DNA from: Humulus lupulus
Lineage: Eukaryota > Streptophyta > Magnoliopsida > Rosales > Cannabaceae
Reading direction: 5' to 3'
Assembly: GCF_963169125.1 (NCBI RefSeq)
Contig: NC_084802.1
Location: forward strand, 43,505,107-43,569,106
Length of the DNA: 64,000 bases
The first letter of the stretch is position 1, and every line of letters starts with the position of its first letter. Positions 9,640-21,910 of this stretch are shown in pieces. The notes beneath the pieces were generated by a model. It did no database searches, had not been told where the DNA came from, and worked only from the letters and a program-made list of their open reading frames with translations. The position numbers were made by a program, and so were the translations under genes.

Positions 9640-11812
9640 TGAGTGCAGCGGACTGGAATGGAGCAGCAACTCCAGCACTGAATATAGGCTAATAAGCACT
9701 GTATCCAGTGGGAGCTACTCCACATCCCATTAGAGCTACACTGAAACCAGCAAGTGGCATGGCACTAAAGCCAACTAGCAGGACAATTGGACTGGACTGG
9801 GCTCCCACCACACTTAGTTGGACAGGAGCGTAGGGTGGATATTGGGTCCCCAAGGCCACGCGGCCTGGCGTCTTCAGAGTAGGAAAGGCTATGGGCCCCC
9901 CAAATGCTCTGATCTGGTCATCTTCCCAACTAATATACTCTTGTGCTCGACGGATGAAGTCGTCGAGCCTTCGGCATCCTCTCCATTGGAAGTCATCCCA
10001 CAATAGGGAGCCCGCACAGATGCCAGCATGTAAGGCCATTAGCTGCTGGTCGTCGTTGACCTTCTTGATCCTTGCAACTTCCTCCTTGAAGTGCTTGATG
10101 TAAGCTTTGAGAGCGGAGAAGGCGACACCCCCCCCCCCCCCAAGTGCTTCGATCTGGGCATCTTCCCAGCTGATATACTCTTGTGTCCGATGGATGAAGT
10201 CATCGAGCCTTTAGCATCCTCTCCGCTGGAGGTCATCCCACAACTAGGACCCCGAACAGATGTCGCCATGTAAGGCCATTAGCTGTTGGGCGTCATCGAC
10301 CCTTTTGATCCTCACAACTTCCTCCTTGAAGTGCTTGATGTAAGATTTGAGGGTCTTGAATGGACCATGCTTTATGTTGGCCAAAAACATTGACCTCAAA
10401 GCTCACCTTCCAAGCAGCTATGAATTGTCTTCGGAAGGAAGATGACAGTTGGTGCCAAGAATGAATGGATCCCGGCCTGTGGTTCTTGAACCATTCATCT
10501 GCTGGTCCTGTCAAGGTTATCGGGAACACATGACACTTGGAGTCTTTTGAGACATGATGCATCAACATCAACCTATTGAACTTCGAAAGGTGGTCGGTAG
10601 GATCCGTACTACCATCATAGGACGTGATGGCAGGCATCTTAAAGTCTCACGATAATGGGGATTCTACAATGTGAGGAGGACATGGCTCCCCGTCCTCGTC
10701 CTCCGAGTTGGAGTCATGGCCCTGATGTCGGGCCATTCTGAGCATTATTCTCTTTAAGCTCTCTAACTCCGCACGGAGAGGGTCACATTCTTGGTTGGCA
10801 CTTTGTACTAGGTTATCCTTCTTTCGGGCATTGAGGGTGTCCTGGGTTTGCACCCAAAAGCCTTGTTACACCTACGAGCGTTTAGGCCTTCTCGTAGGTC
10901 AGTTTGGTCTCGGAATGCACCACTGCCCTCAGGGTATACTACTTCCGTTTCTTCTTTGGACTCAATGTTTTCATTGTTACCCGAGATGCTGATGCCGCGT
11001 TCTCGATTAACGGAGGTGTTTCTCATGTTGGCTCCTTGGTCGTTGTTCCTGTGGTGATGGCGAGGTGCTGGGGGGACACCACCTCCGGGCCTTGCGCAAT
11101 CCATATTGGCATGCCTGGGCGAAATCCCCTGGGCTCCACGGGCACTGAAAGCCTAGCGGTGTCCTCGGGCACCTATGTCTTTACCCTTACCAGCAAGCCT
11201 CAGGGCCTGGTTATCTTCGAGGTTCCAACGAGCCTTCTTTTGCTTGGGAGCAGGGTTGTTATCGATCTTATCCTTGCCACAATCATGTGGCACAAGTGGG
11301 GCTCCAACTCTAGCTGGGAGCACGAGGGGCACACCAGCTGGTGGATCTTGCACCACATCAGCCGGGTGCCCTGGAGGCACATCAGCTAGGTCGACAGGTG
11401 GCACTCCAGCTGGGTGCACAAGTGGAACACCAGCTGGCTGCCTAGATGGTACTTCACCAAGGGGGTCCACTCGCATCCCTTGGGCCGCCAGAGTAGCCCT
11501 CATGGCATTAACCATCTCTTGTAGGGCGACGATATTACCCTCCTAGGTGTCGAGCTTCTGCTGCTGAGTGGCCACCTGGTCGTGGAGCACCACAACTTCT
11601 GGCATCTCCTCTACGTCGATGGCCTGAGGGTATTCCTCCTCATAATACTCATCGTCCATGTCGTCGTACCTGGCATTTTTGTCGTAGTCTTCCACCATCT
11701 CAGGGAGGTCTTGCGGTGGTGGAAGGTTGGTTTCTCCTCCCTCAACTCCGGCAGAAGGAGCTATATCTTCTGGTGTGTTTCTCCGTGTGGTCACCATGGC
11801 TATGTTCTTCAA
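9640..11812 (-). pseudogene. TE-C gag, broken and partly duplicated
   Basis: The likely start is M-V-T-T-R-R-N-T-P at about 11797, within an ORF ending at 11543. A proline/valine-rich stretch follows at 11515-11153. A segment from 11104 holds a Q-N-like region, and the capsid-like core at 10637-10293 has D-P-T-D-H-L-S-K-F-N, L-T-G-P-A-D-E-W-F and F-R-R-Q-F. The next block, F-I-R-R-A-Q-E-Y-I, occurs twice because of a direct duplication (about 9901-10110 and 10142-10350). Frame changes and stops split the reading region into at least six pieces. Confidence 0.75.
9901..10350. repeat. 241-bp direct duplication in TE-C gag
   Basis: The stretch beginning AAATGCTCTGATCTGGTCAT at about 9901 is repeated from about 10142 (AAGTGCTTCGATCTGGGCAT) with roughly 10-12% mismatch. 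Both copies end with CTTCCTCCTTGAAGTGCTTG. A run of 14 C (10128-10141) sits exactly at the junction. Confidence 0.8.
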
Positions 11813-11824
11813 GCTTTCTTCAGG

Positions 11825-11845
11825 TTCTCATCGAGAGCACCAAAA
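11825..11845 (-). promoter_or_regulatory. TE-C primer-binding site
   Basis: The minus strand reads TTTTGGTGCTCTCGATGAGA directly inside the LTR, a variant of the site in TE-A and TE-E. Confidence 0.6.
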
Positions 11846-12818
11846 TGTTGACTGCCTTTTTCGCTATCAACCTAATATGAGAGTATAACGAAAATAATAT
11901 AAAAGAACATAAGGATTTTACGTGGTTCAGGCTATAAAAGAGCCCTAGTCCATGAGTCTCAGGTATTTAGTGAGCTTGAAGGTTGTTTGAGCAAGCTTCA
12001 ATGGTGGTTCTCAGGCAGCGTATATATTGCACTAAGTTACAGAGTTTCTCTCTCTAAAAATCCAAACCCTTTACAAGGAGATACCCTAGCCCTATTTATA
12101 GAGGTTGGGGTCATTAATGTTAATCATCTATCATTAATACAAATTCCCCCATCCTGGGTATTAATGTTGAATTAATACAAAAAGGGTTGCACTAAATAGA
12201 GACTACGACCCAGGCGGATTACAAGGGGCCCATTGCAGAAAGTCGCGTACCAACTTTTTGGGGAACATACCTCTGACTATCAGGGTGCGGCGGACGTTTG
12301 CCCATGTCAGGCGACATTGTGGGAAATGCTGATTGTCGAGGGTAAAAACTCGACACCACTAATCGAGGCTCACCAAAAGTTGTCAGATGATCTTCTGGTG
12401 GCCCATACCCGCAGTGACTGACACCTGGCATCTACTCTAGATCTAAGGACCAGAATCCTAGACCTGAGAGATGGGCGAGTGAAGAGAGCCTCTCGGGAGG
12501 TGGCCTCACCTGGAGACATCCTCGCCTCGAGGACAGGCCTCGAGGCGTGGCCTCACTTAGAGATATTCATGACTTGGAGATTGACTCGGGACGTGGCCTC
12601 ACCTGGAGACATCCTTGCCTCGAGGGCAGACCTCGGGGCGTGGCCACACATGGAGACATCCTCGCCTCAAGGGTAGACCTCGGGATGTGACCTCACTTGG
12701 AGACATCCACGACTTGGCCGGACTAGGTTACCTGGAAGAGTTCACATTCCGAGAACTTCATGACTTGTCGCTAATTACTCATAATTGCCACGTGTCGAGT
12801 GGTTAAAACACAGACAAC
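11846..12818 (-). repeat. TE-C 5' LTR with internal 47-bp minisatellite
   Basis: It starts on the plus strand with TGTTGACTGCC and resembles the other Tat LTRs (TTTTACGTGGTTCAGG, and a TATAAATA box on the minus strand at 12100-12093). The outer end is uncertain: candidate CA termini fall between 12811 and 12818, before the AT-rich flank. From 12504 to about 12720, units beginning CCTCACCTGGAGACATCC recur at 12504, 12551, 12597, 12644 and 12691, a near-constant 47-bp period. Confidence 0.65.
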
Positions 12819-15067
12819 AAAAACAAAGATGTAAAAAAAAATTATCTTTTTTATATTACAACGGTAAAATATTTATTTGGTAATTTTGATTTAATGAAAT
12901 ACTACTACATATTTTAATAATAATCATTGTCGGTAACTTAAATTTAATCAACAAATTATATGTATTAAATAAGTATATTCCCATAAATAATAAGGTACTA
13001 TTCTATATTAATTTTCAAATTACAAAATATATGATGATCAATATCTTTAAATTACTATTTTATATCAATTTTTAAATTATAGGTACCTGATACTCATTAT
13101 CAAGAATATAAGATATCAAAATTGTATTTCGCTAAAATACAATATACTAATTAAGTATCTACCCTATTATAAATAATATTTTTTTCCATTTAAATAAGTT
13201 TATTGTCTAGTCTAAGAATATTCTTAGCCGACTCTTAAACTATAATATTAAAATTACAACAAATATAAAAGATAATCCTAAAAAATTAGAACGTTTACTT
13301 TATTATGGTAAACTGAAATTGTTTATGGTCATAACTACGAAACAACTCAAATTAGTATACCGTGAGCTTAAGCCTAATGAGATTTCAGGAATCTCTATTT
13401 GAAAGATGGATAAGATACATGGCCAACAAAGATAAGAGACAAAGGTGATTTAGTACTAAAGAAAAAAAAAATTGAGGTGATTATAGTCTCTAGCTTCCCT
13501 TTAGTTGAAGCTAATATTATTTATAATTTTTTTTTTTTTTGCCTATAATTGGTGAAATAAATACGGCTAAGGATAAAACTGGTGGTAAGGTAGTAGTAGT
13601 AGTCTATAATATAGATACAAGAGTTTAAAATTCTAAATTGGTTATCTTAAATGGATAATATATTTTATAATTCAAAATTGTTTTTTGACAAGTTTGAAAC
13701 AGTTGTTCTGACAAATTTATGATTTGACTTGACAACTTATTTTTTTCAGATTTGTTTTCTTAAGTCTTAATTCTTTAGAAATCAACATATTTTTTTATGA
13801 CAATTTTTTACTTGAAATTTTGTTCATATATATTGATATTTACTGAGAAAATATTATTTTATTTATGAGAAGATTTTTTTTTAAATAAAATATAATTTTT
13901 CTTTTTTAGACTTTGAGAGTTTTTGTCAATTGTTTAAAAAATATTTTGTGATATTTTTTATTGATAAATTATGTGGTAATGGTTGGCTGTGAAAAAAAAA
14001 TTAAAAAAATATAGTTTTCTTTTTTTTAAAAATGAAATTTTGTGTAATAAAGAAAATATTTTCCTTTTTCTTCATTTAAATAATATTCTATAATTTTCCA
14101 ATCTTTTATTGCATATCATTGGCTAAACTAGAAAATTATTAGAAATTCAATTAATCAAAAAAATTCGTTGGAATGAATCTGGAGTGTCAATCTGTCCAGA
14201 TACATTATTTGTTGAGTCAGTTTCCCAATTTGTATCAACAGAATCTGACAAACTGACAAAATTTTCTAAATAAAAGATTTGTGTAATTCTATCTCTATCT
14301 TTTCCATTAACCTTCCTTTCACATTCATTCAAGTGATTCTCTAATGATCTTTTTCTCTTTTATTAGATTGTACGTATCCTAGCTAGAAAATACTCATCTC
14401 AATCTTTATTATCTATAATTGTCATAAAAGAAAAGATAAACAAACCAGATAACTCAAAAAGTAACAATAATTACAGAAAATAATAATACTATATAATTAT
14501 CAACTTTATTAAATTTATACTATATTTTATTTATGTATTTTTTTTTCCATTTATATAAAATTTTCCACTTAAGCATAATATGATAATTTTATTGTGTTTC
14601 TGACAAATAATAATAAAAATTTTATTGAATTATTTCAAAAATAAAAAAAGTAAACAAAAAACCACAAATTTTTTCCATTATTTGCTTGCTTAGGAAATAC
14701 ATCAAAGTTGGTAGAGTGAAAACAAAAGTCATAAAAAATAGAAGTTTCATAATTTTTGAAGATTATGTCTCTAGCAACTACAAAACACTATTTTGTTTTT
14801 TTCATAGAAACTATAAAAGACTGTTAGAATGTCTTTTTGTAAGGATTATATAGTATATATTATTTATTGAGTTAGCTCATTTTAAATAATTTTTTCATCT
14901 TATTAAATTTATCATTACTTAAAACATAAAATGATATGCACTTTTATTTTTCATTTTCAATAGATTAAAATGAAATGCATTTGATAGTCTAAGTTATAAT
15001 ACATTGAGTTGGATGTAAAAATGGAAATGAAACTACTTTTCTTTTGGCAAATTATCAATATCTTCTT
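12819..15067. other. AT-rich intergenic stretch, no gene seen
   Basis: Very AT-rich sequence with many poly-A and poly-T runs. The only open frame of note (14332-14147, minus) is short, without recognisable motifs. I see no terminal inverted repeats, coding similarity or RNA gene. Confidence 0.6.
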
Positions 15068-15939
15068 TGTTGACACGAGATTTTGAAAACGACAAGATAA
15101 TAAAGAAGAACTAGAAAATGAAAATGATAGTAGAGATTTTACGTGGCTCGGCTTATTAAATAAGCCTAGTCCGCAAGTCAGTTGCGTTGATGAAGAACTA
15201 GCACTGGTTCAAGCTCTTTTGGAAGTTTGGTAACATTTTGGCATGCACAAACTAGCTTGTCTTTAAAATGAGTTCCCAGCCCTATAGGTGGCTTGGGGAG
15301 ATTAATACCCTATGGTTTAGTATATGGAAAATACAATTACGAGGTTAATCTCGAATTACAACAAGAAAAAGGAGTAAAGTGTGTTTAAGGTGGCCTATGA
15401 AGAGGCCTAGAATTTTCGTACAAGTAAACTCCTCCTTCCAAACAGCTCCTCGAAGGCTTCCAGGTCCATGTGTGTACAACCACGTTCGGAGTTGTGGTGT
15501 TAGTGATAGGCGATGCACCACCTACTCCCAAGGGTGATCTTGATCTTCTAACATTCCTATTTATTAGTTGTACGGAGGGTATACCCACGTCCCCGGGCAA
15601 CCACCATTTATGTCAGAGGTAGGTGGGCATGCGTGTCAAGGTGGTCCCCGCCTCTCTCGAGCGGACACGTGGGCAAGCGCTTCTCGAAGGGTATAGATCG
15701 TTCCCGAGAAGGGGACGTCCGACTCGGACTCTGTCTCTTGGATCTCTCTCTAAGAATGGGACACTTAAGACTCTCGACAGTTCTCAGAGACTCCCCTATT
15801 GTTTTGTAAAGTTGGAGTTGGCCAAGTATAGTTCACGCTAACTAGCTCCTCCCTAAGCATAAGGGCTTGACACGTGTCAAGGAGGTCACGTGTTTATAGG
15901 CAATCGCACATGTTTGGCTCTCAAAAAATACGAATAACA
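15068..15939 (-). repeat. Probable solo LTR of a Tat-type element
   Basis: It starts TGTTGACACG and ends CGAATAACA on the plus strand, and contains the TTTTACGTGGCTCGG and GCCTAGTCCGCAAGTCAG blocks found at the same place in the TE-A, TE-C and TE-E LTRs. No internal element sequence flanks it. The five bases before (TTCTT) and after (TTCTC) agree at four of five positions, fitting an aged target duplication left by LTR-LTR recombination. Confidence 0.6.
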
Positions 15940-17126
15940 TTCTCTTATGTAAATATATATATATGAAATTTATGTTATATTATATTATTTTATTTTGGGC
16001 TAAATTAATGATTTATAATCATGATTAATAATTTTATAAATTATTAGACGTCACCTATATATATATATAAAACATCTTCTCTCTCTTTTGAAACCCTAGC
16101 ACCGTTACAAGGGTTTTGGCGTGCTCTCCTCATTTCTCTCAGCTAGGGTGGCAGCCAGTCTCAATGGTCTGCATAGCCTTGCCCTGGCCAAGAGAGTCGA
16201 ATTGATGGTTTAGGGTAGTCTTGGTTGCTTTCAGCTATTTGGGTGGGGCTTGTGTGGCTCTTCTTCTTCTTCGTCTCTAGAGATTTTTATCGATGGGAAG
16301 GGCTGAGTTCGGTGGGATGGGGCTCGACACTGCTATGGGGTGGAGGTTTTGGTTCATGTTTGGGTTCGGGGTTGGTTGTGGGTTCCTTGCAAGTGGGACA
16401 TTTGGGCTTCAGGATTTCAAATTTGCAAGGGCCTTGTCTCGTCCATGGGGGTGGGGGCTCCGTTTGGCTTTAGGTCATTAGGATCTGGCTCTAAGGCCAT
16501 CTGCGACTCCAGTCTAGTGGGTCGGTGTCCCTATCTCCTAGTGGGTGGTTTGGTGGTTGGGATTGGTGTGGTGGATCTGTTCGTGTTAACAGGCTCTTTT
16601 GAATTGGGTGATGTTGCGAGGCTGCCTCTTTATTTTTTAATTATACTATTTGTTAGTGTTTTGCTTTATCTTATATCTTTAGTTTAGTTAATAATGTCCC
16701 CCTATTATGGGTGTTTATAAACCATTATTCATACGTGCGGGCAACATGTTATTTGAATTATAATTTCGGCATCCTAAATTATTCAAAATTTCTTGAAAAA
16801 TTTGTGGGAGGTCCCCTAAATAACATTATACACCGTCATATAAAAAATAAAGTTGCAACTTATCCATGTACCAAAAACACTAAAAGTACATATAGGTAAT
16901 GATTAAAAACAATCACCGCCCAATAATTTTCCATATATATTCATTAGTTTAATTTCTTCTATTTGGTTCGTTTATTGAGTCTTCTGTAACTACTCTTTGT
17001 TTGTAGCATTTTTTTATTTTAATCTTCGTTGCTTTGTATTGGGATTTTCTACGTTCTATTGCGTGCTGCCCAAACCTATTCCTTTGTATTGGGATTTTTT
17101 GGGTTCCATTGCTTTGTATTGCGTGC
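15940..17126. other. Unclassified stretch with a G-rich block
   Basis: A TA-repeat is followed at 16080-16200 by pyrimidine-rich sequence (CTCTCTCTTTTG, then AAACCCTAG), which resembles a plant 5' untranslated region. From 16220 to 16690 the plus strand is rich in G and T and open in several frames, giving Gly/Trp/Leu-rich peptides with no family I recognise. It could be the start of a decayed gene or an unidentified transposon. The rest is AT-rich. Confidence 0.35.
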
Positions 17127-18941
17127 TAGCCAAACGTTTTGTTTTCCAACGACCATAGGGTCGGCCAACGTAATAGTACGTTGTTGATTTGGCCTAAGCC
17201 TTTCGACCAACACGTATCATGCTATTGCCGCCCTTGACTAACAAGTCAAGCCCTGAACCAGGTATTCAGATACAGCTACAAATAAGCATACTTCAGACAA
17301 TACAAGTATGCATACATATTAATCATATAACACCATCAATTAAATGCAAACATAGTAATAACCATGTTCCCTAACAGGGTCGAGCCCTAGCTACGCAAAA
17401 CATGCTAACAATCATATAACACTTAGCCAGAAACTGAATAATCAAGTGTGCTTAACCAACAAACGCAATCATAACTCTAACACGTACATTCTCAAGGGTC
17501 CGTGCCCTAATAAAAGTTATAATGAGCAATCAGTCCAAGCTCTGTTCACATATATCACGTATTGGGTACAATTTTCTTACCTCAGGTCCGAGTATAGCAT
17601 AAAATAAGGACGACCCTCAAGCATGATCCCGATTCTGAGCCCCTAGCGATAACCTAGTCACAACCATAATATAGGATCTCATCAATAAAGAGCAAATAAA
17701 GGTTTCCGGACCGAGTCCTAGTCTCCGGGACGTCGAATTCCACTAAACCGGGTAGTAGAATCGATCTTGAGCCTTTAGGTTTAAATTCCCGACACTCAAG
17801 ACTTATGGTGGCTAAAATAGCCAAGGTGGGCCGCGACGTGCCTCCCAAGTTAAAGGCTCTTTCCTGCATGGAACCTAGACACGGGCCGCGACCTACCCTA
17901 GAGGGTTGTGGCTCTCCCCCGAAGAAAAAACCCCCACCTAGGCCTGGGTTCGGTTGGGTCGCGGTGCCCCAAGAACAGGGTCGTGACCTGGCCCTGCGAA
18001 CCTAGAATTCCTCTGTTTTTCTCCAACCAAACTCAATCAAAACCACCCCAAATCCATCCTAGAACAACAATTAAATCCTCAAAGCAATATCATCATAATA
18101 CTAGTAACAAAACCCCAGCTCAACACACTCAAAACTCTACCCAAAAACTCAAATTCAAACCTTGAGCCACAAAGCTCAAGAACACTAAGAAACCTTAACA
18201 AAACTCAATTAAAACAGATATGGAAGCTTTACCTCTGTTGTGAATGATGATTTCCTAGCCACAACCAATCCCGAATACTAACCCAAGCCTTCAATTTCTT
18301 TGTTTCCTCAAGATTTTCCAAACCAAAGTTGAGAGAGAGAGAGAGAGTCGGTTGGGAGTGAGGGAGAAGCTGAGTGTTTGTTGTGTTTGGCTTTGCTTTC
18401 TTAAGGCTTAAGTAATATTAAGCTAATCCCGAGGCTCGGGGTACCAAAAACATCCCTAAAGGCAAAATGGTCAAAGTCCTCGATATCCTCTCCTAATCTC
18501 ACTAACTCCAAATATATCCTCGAATACTTATTCCCATTACTTGATAACCCGATAATGTCATAATTATCCACAACACCCCTGACTCGCCCCGAGTTAGGTA
18601 TTGGGTCTCGTTGTGACTTTCCTGCTAACTTGCTCCCTAGGATTGTCTCGTGCAGAATAACCCAGATAAACCCACATAATAATGTGGTCTCTCACATATA
18701 TCACATATATGCAATTATTCTCATAACGAGCCAAATTACAAAAATTTCCCTTCTAATAAGAAACGGGCCCGCATGCATATCTAATACTCCTAAACATGCA
18801 TATCTAATTATATTATCATATAACTCACATAATCACATAATTATACACAAATATATCATATAAGCATATATCTCCATAAATTGCCATCCTGGCCCCCCTA
18901 ATCAAGCCCATAAGCCTTATTAGGTAATTTGGGACGTTACA
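17127..18941 (-). repeat. TE-D 3' LTR, truncated
   Basis: Its plus-strand right end GGGACGTTACA matches the right end of the 5' LTR (37550), and homology runs leftwards to the GCTAGCCAAACG block at 17127, matched at 33724. The part corresponding to 33223-33723 is missing. It includes a GA-rich tract near 18330. Confidence 0.8.
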
Positions 18942-18970
18942 TCTATCCCCTACTTACAGAAATTTCGTCC
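18942..18970 (-). promoter_or_regulatory. TE-D polypurine tract
   Basis: The minus strand reads AAGTAGGGGATAGA immediately before the LTR start, preceded by GAGGACGAAATTTC as in TE-B. Confidence 0.7.
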
Positions 18971-18981
18971 TCAAAATTTTA

Positions 18982-20340
18982 CTAGAACAACTCAAGATAC
19001 TGAGTCTGCATATGTGCCTCCAGCTCCCAGGTCGCTTCCTCGACCTTGCTGTTCCTCCATAATACCTTGACTAAAGGTATAGTCTTGTTCTTCAGGACCT
19101 TGTGCTTCCTGTCTAAAATCTGAATTGGCTGCTCCTCATAGGACAAGTCTGCCTCTAGTTCCAGATCCTCATAACTCAATACATGAGTCCCATCTGATAC
19201 ATATTTCATCAGCATGGAAATATGAAATACATTGTACACACTAGCCAGTGCAAGGGGTAAGGCCAACCTGTAAGCCACCTGACCGATCCTCTCCTGGATC
19301 TCAAATGGTCCCACAAACCTAGGGCTCAACTTTCCCTTCTTCCCGAATCTCTTCACCCCTCTCAGTGGTGAAACCCTGAGGAAGACATAATCTCCCACCT
19401 GGAACTCCATGTTCCTCCACTTTATGTTTGAATAACTCTTCTGTCTACTCTGAGACACAAGCATCTGAGCTCTAATCTTCTCAATAGCCTCAGTGGTCCT
19501 CTAAACTACCTAAGGACCCAAATATTTCCTCTCACCCATCTCATCCTAGTGAATGGGCGATTTGCACTTCCTACCATACATCATCTCATAAGGTGCCACT
19601 CTAATACTAGACTTGTAGCAGTTGTTATAGGAAAACTTTATCAGAGGCAAATATTTACTCCAGGACCCTTCAAAGTCCAATACACATGCTCTCAGCATGT
19701 CCTCCAATATATGGATAGTCCTCTAAGACTGACCATCAGTATGAGGATGATAAGTTGTACTGAACTTCAGCTGTGTACCCATCGTCCTCTGTAAACTTCC
19801 CCAAAACTTTGACGTAAAGATAGAGTCCCTATCAGACATGATAGACCTCGGAGTCCCATGAAGGCGAACTATCTCTCTCACATAGAGATATGCATACTGA
19901 TCAATCGTGTAATTCATCCTCACTAGAAGAAAGTGAGCTGATTTCGTATACCAATCCACGATGACCCAAATTGAATCATGTTGGCCCATTTTCCTGGGAA
20001 ATCCTACCATGAAATCCATCGCGATGTCCTCCCATTTCCACTCTGGGATATCCAGAGGTTATAACAGCCTTGCTGGCCTCTGATACTCTGCCTTGACCTA
20101 ATGATAGGTCAGGCACCTTTCCACATACTCAGTCACGTCCTTCTTCATCTCAGGCCACCAATATAAAACTTCCAGATCCTGGTACATCTTCGTGGTGCCC
20201 GGATGTAGAGAATAAGGGGTAGTATAAGATTCATCCAGAATCTCCTGTCTGATCCCAGTGTCCATCGAAACGCATATCCGATCCTTATATATCAACAAGC
20301 CCATGCTTGACACTGTATAGTCCTTAGCTACTCCAGCTAG
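18982..20340 (-). pseudogene. TE-D integrase with chromodomain
   Basis: Reading down the minus strand, the zinc-binding region (20313-20098) ends C-L-T-Y-H where TE-B has C-L-T-C-Q, so a zinc ligand is lost. The catalytic core (20019-19723) shows M-D-F-M-V-G-F and S-D-R-D-S-I-F, and its frame ends just after T-D-G-Q-S at the position of the third catalytic residue. The C-terminal part (19464-18982) has G-P-F-E-I-Q and a chromodomain-like end (K-V-L-W-R-N-S-K-V-E-E), terminating L-E-L-F-stop. Stops and frameshifts between blocks make it non-functional. Confidence 0.85.
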
Positions 20341-20915
20341 GACGCCCCTCTAATCTGCCCCAACTGTGGGTCATCTAATTGCTTCTCCTTAATCCTCTCC
20401 AAAAGAGTAGACCGTAGGGTGTTGTTGGCTAACTAGCCCACTGCTAACTCAATTCATGCTCTAGTCATATCGCCAGCCAACTCCTTATCTGTCTAACACT
20501 ATACAACTATCCCAGACCCTTCCGGCTTAAGGCATCTGCTACCACGTTGGCTTTCCCAAATAAAGGATCTCACAATCATAATCATTTACCAGCTCTAACC
20601 AACGTCTTTGCCTCATGTTCAGATCCTTCTAGGTGAATAATTATTTTAAACTCTTGTGGCCAGTGAATATTTCACACTTCTCACCATATAAGTAGTGCCG
20701 CCACACCTTCAGTGCAAATACCACTACTGCAAGTTTTAAATCATGTGTGGGGTACTTCTTCTCATACTACTTCAGTTGACGTGATGCATAGGCAATCACC
20801 TTCCCTGTTTGCATAAGGACACAACCTAGGCCCTACCTCGAGGTGTCATAATAAACCACAAACTTGTCCTGATCTATAGGAAGACTCAGAACCGGAGCGG
20901 TGATCAAACTTTTCT
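20341..20915 (-). pseudogene. TE-D RNase H region, decayed
   Basis: The interval between RT and integrase corresponds to the RNase H segment retained in TE-B (4255-4500), for example the C-E-I-L-Y-H-like and G-K-A-N-V-V-A-D-A blocks read near 20570-20530 on the minus strand. No long open frame remains. Confidence 0.6.
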
Positions 20916-21776
20916 TCAACTTCTGAAACTGTCTTCACACTTGTCTGACCATATGAACCTCTGATTCTTGCGTGTCCACTCTGTCAGTGATGACACAATC
21001 TTGGAAAACCTCTCCACAAAGCATCTGCAATAACCTGCCAATCTCAAGAAACGTCTGATCTCTGAAGCATTCTTCGGTCTTGGCCAATCTCTGACCGCTT
21101 CAATCTTCACTAGATCCACAATAATTCCATCCTTACTGACTATGTGGCCTAAGAAAGTCACCTGTAGCAACCAAAACTCACATTTCTTGAATTTCGCATA
21201 CAACATGTGTTCCCTCAACCTTTGTAGTACCAATCTGAGGTGATGTTCGTGTTCTGTCTCTAACTGAGAGTATATCAGTATATCGTCGATAAAGATGATC
21301 ACAAACTGATCCAGGTAATCTTTGAACACTCTGTTCATCAGATCCATAAATGTTGCTGGGGCATTAGTCTGTCCAAATGACATCACCAAAATCTCATAGT
21401 GCCTGTACCTAGTGCGAAAAGTTGTCTTCGATATGTCCTCCTCCCTGATCCTCAGCTGGTGATAACTAGACCGAACATCTATCTTGGGGAACACCGTCCT
21501 ACCCTGCGACTTATCAAACAGATCATCAATCCTTGACAGAGGATATTTGTTCTTGATAGTCAACTTGTTCAGTTCTCTATAATCGATAAAAATCCTCAGA
21601 GAACAATCCTTCTTCTTCACGAAGAGAACTGGTGCACCCCATGGCGAGAAACTGGGCCTGATAAAACTTAAGTCTAGTAACTCTTGTAGTTGAACCTTTA
21701 TTTCCTTCAGCTCAGCTAAAGCCATCCTATATGGTGCCCTAAACACTGGCTTTGTCCCTGGTGCCAATTCAATCAC
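20916..21776 (-). pseudogene. TE-D reverse transcriptase
   Basis: An open 286-codon stretch copies the RT domain of Ty3/gypsy pol. It starts with the R-A-P-Y-R-M-A linker. It contains [11 protein letters not shown], the I-D-Y-R-E-L-N motif, and the catalytic F-I-D-D-I-L-I-Y, with F in place of the usual Y/F-x-D-D first residue. F-L-G-H-I-V-S then marks the connection. The family's usual L-P-G motif in the palm reads [11 protein letters not shown] is no longer fused in frame to protease upstream or RNase H downstream. Confidence 0.88.
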
Positions 21777-21910
21777 AAACTCTACCTCCCTGTGTGGAGG
21801 TAACCCTGGCAGATCCTCTGAAAATACATCAAGAAACTCGCAGACTAATCAGGTCTGTCCTGGTCCCACCGAAATGACCTGAGTGGTATCAACCACGCTA
21901 GCTAAGAACC

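Larger units (their letters stand above)
8244..12818 (-). mobile_element. TE-C: Tat-type element lacking nearly all of pol
   Basis: On the minus strand there are an LTR (11846 to about 12818), a primer-binding site (11825-11845), gag (about 11800-9650), a short remnant of the integrase C-terminus (about 9600-9540) and a long 3' untranslated part with diverged tandem repeats (8340-9080). Protease, RT, RNase H and most of integrase are absent, so gag is joined almost directly to the integrase tail. The 3' LTR is missing; the element stops at the right end of TE-B, which may have inserted into it. Confidence 0.7.

Noticed and set aside
12819..15067. Possible gene in the 2.2-kb AT-rich stretch
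   Set aside because: No frame with motifs, no exon-like composition and no transposon ends.
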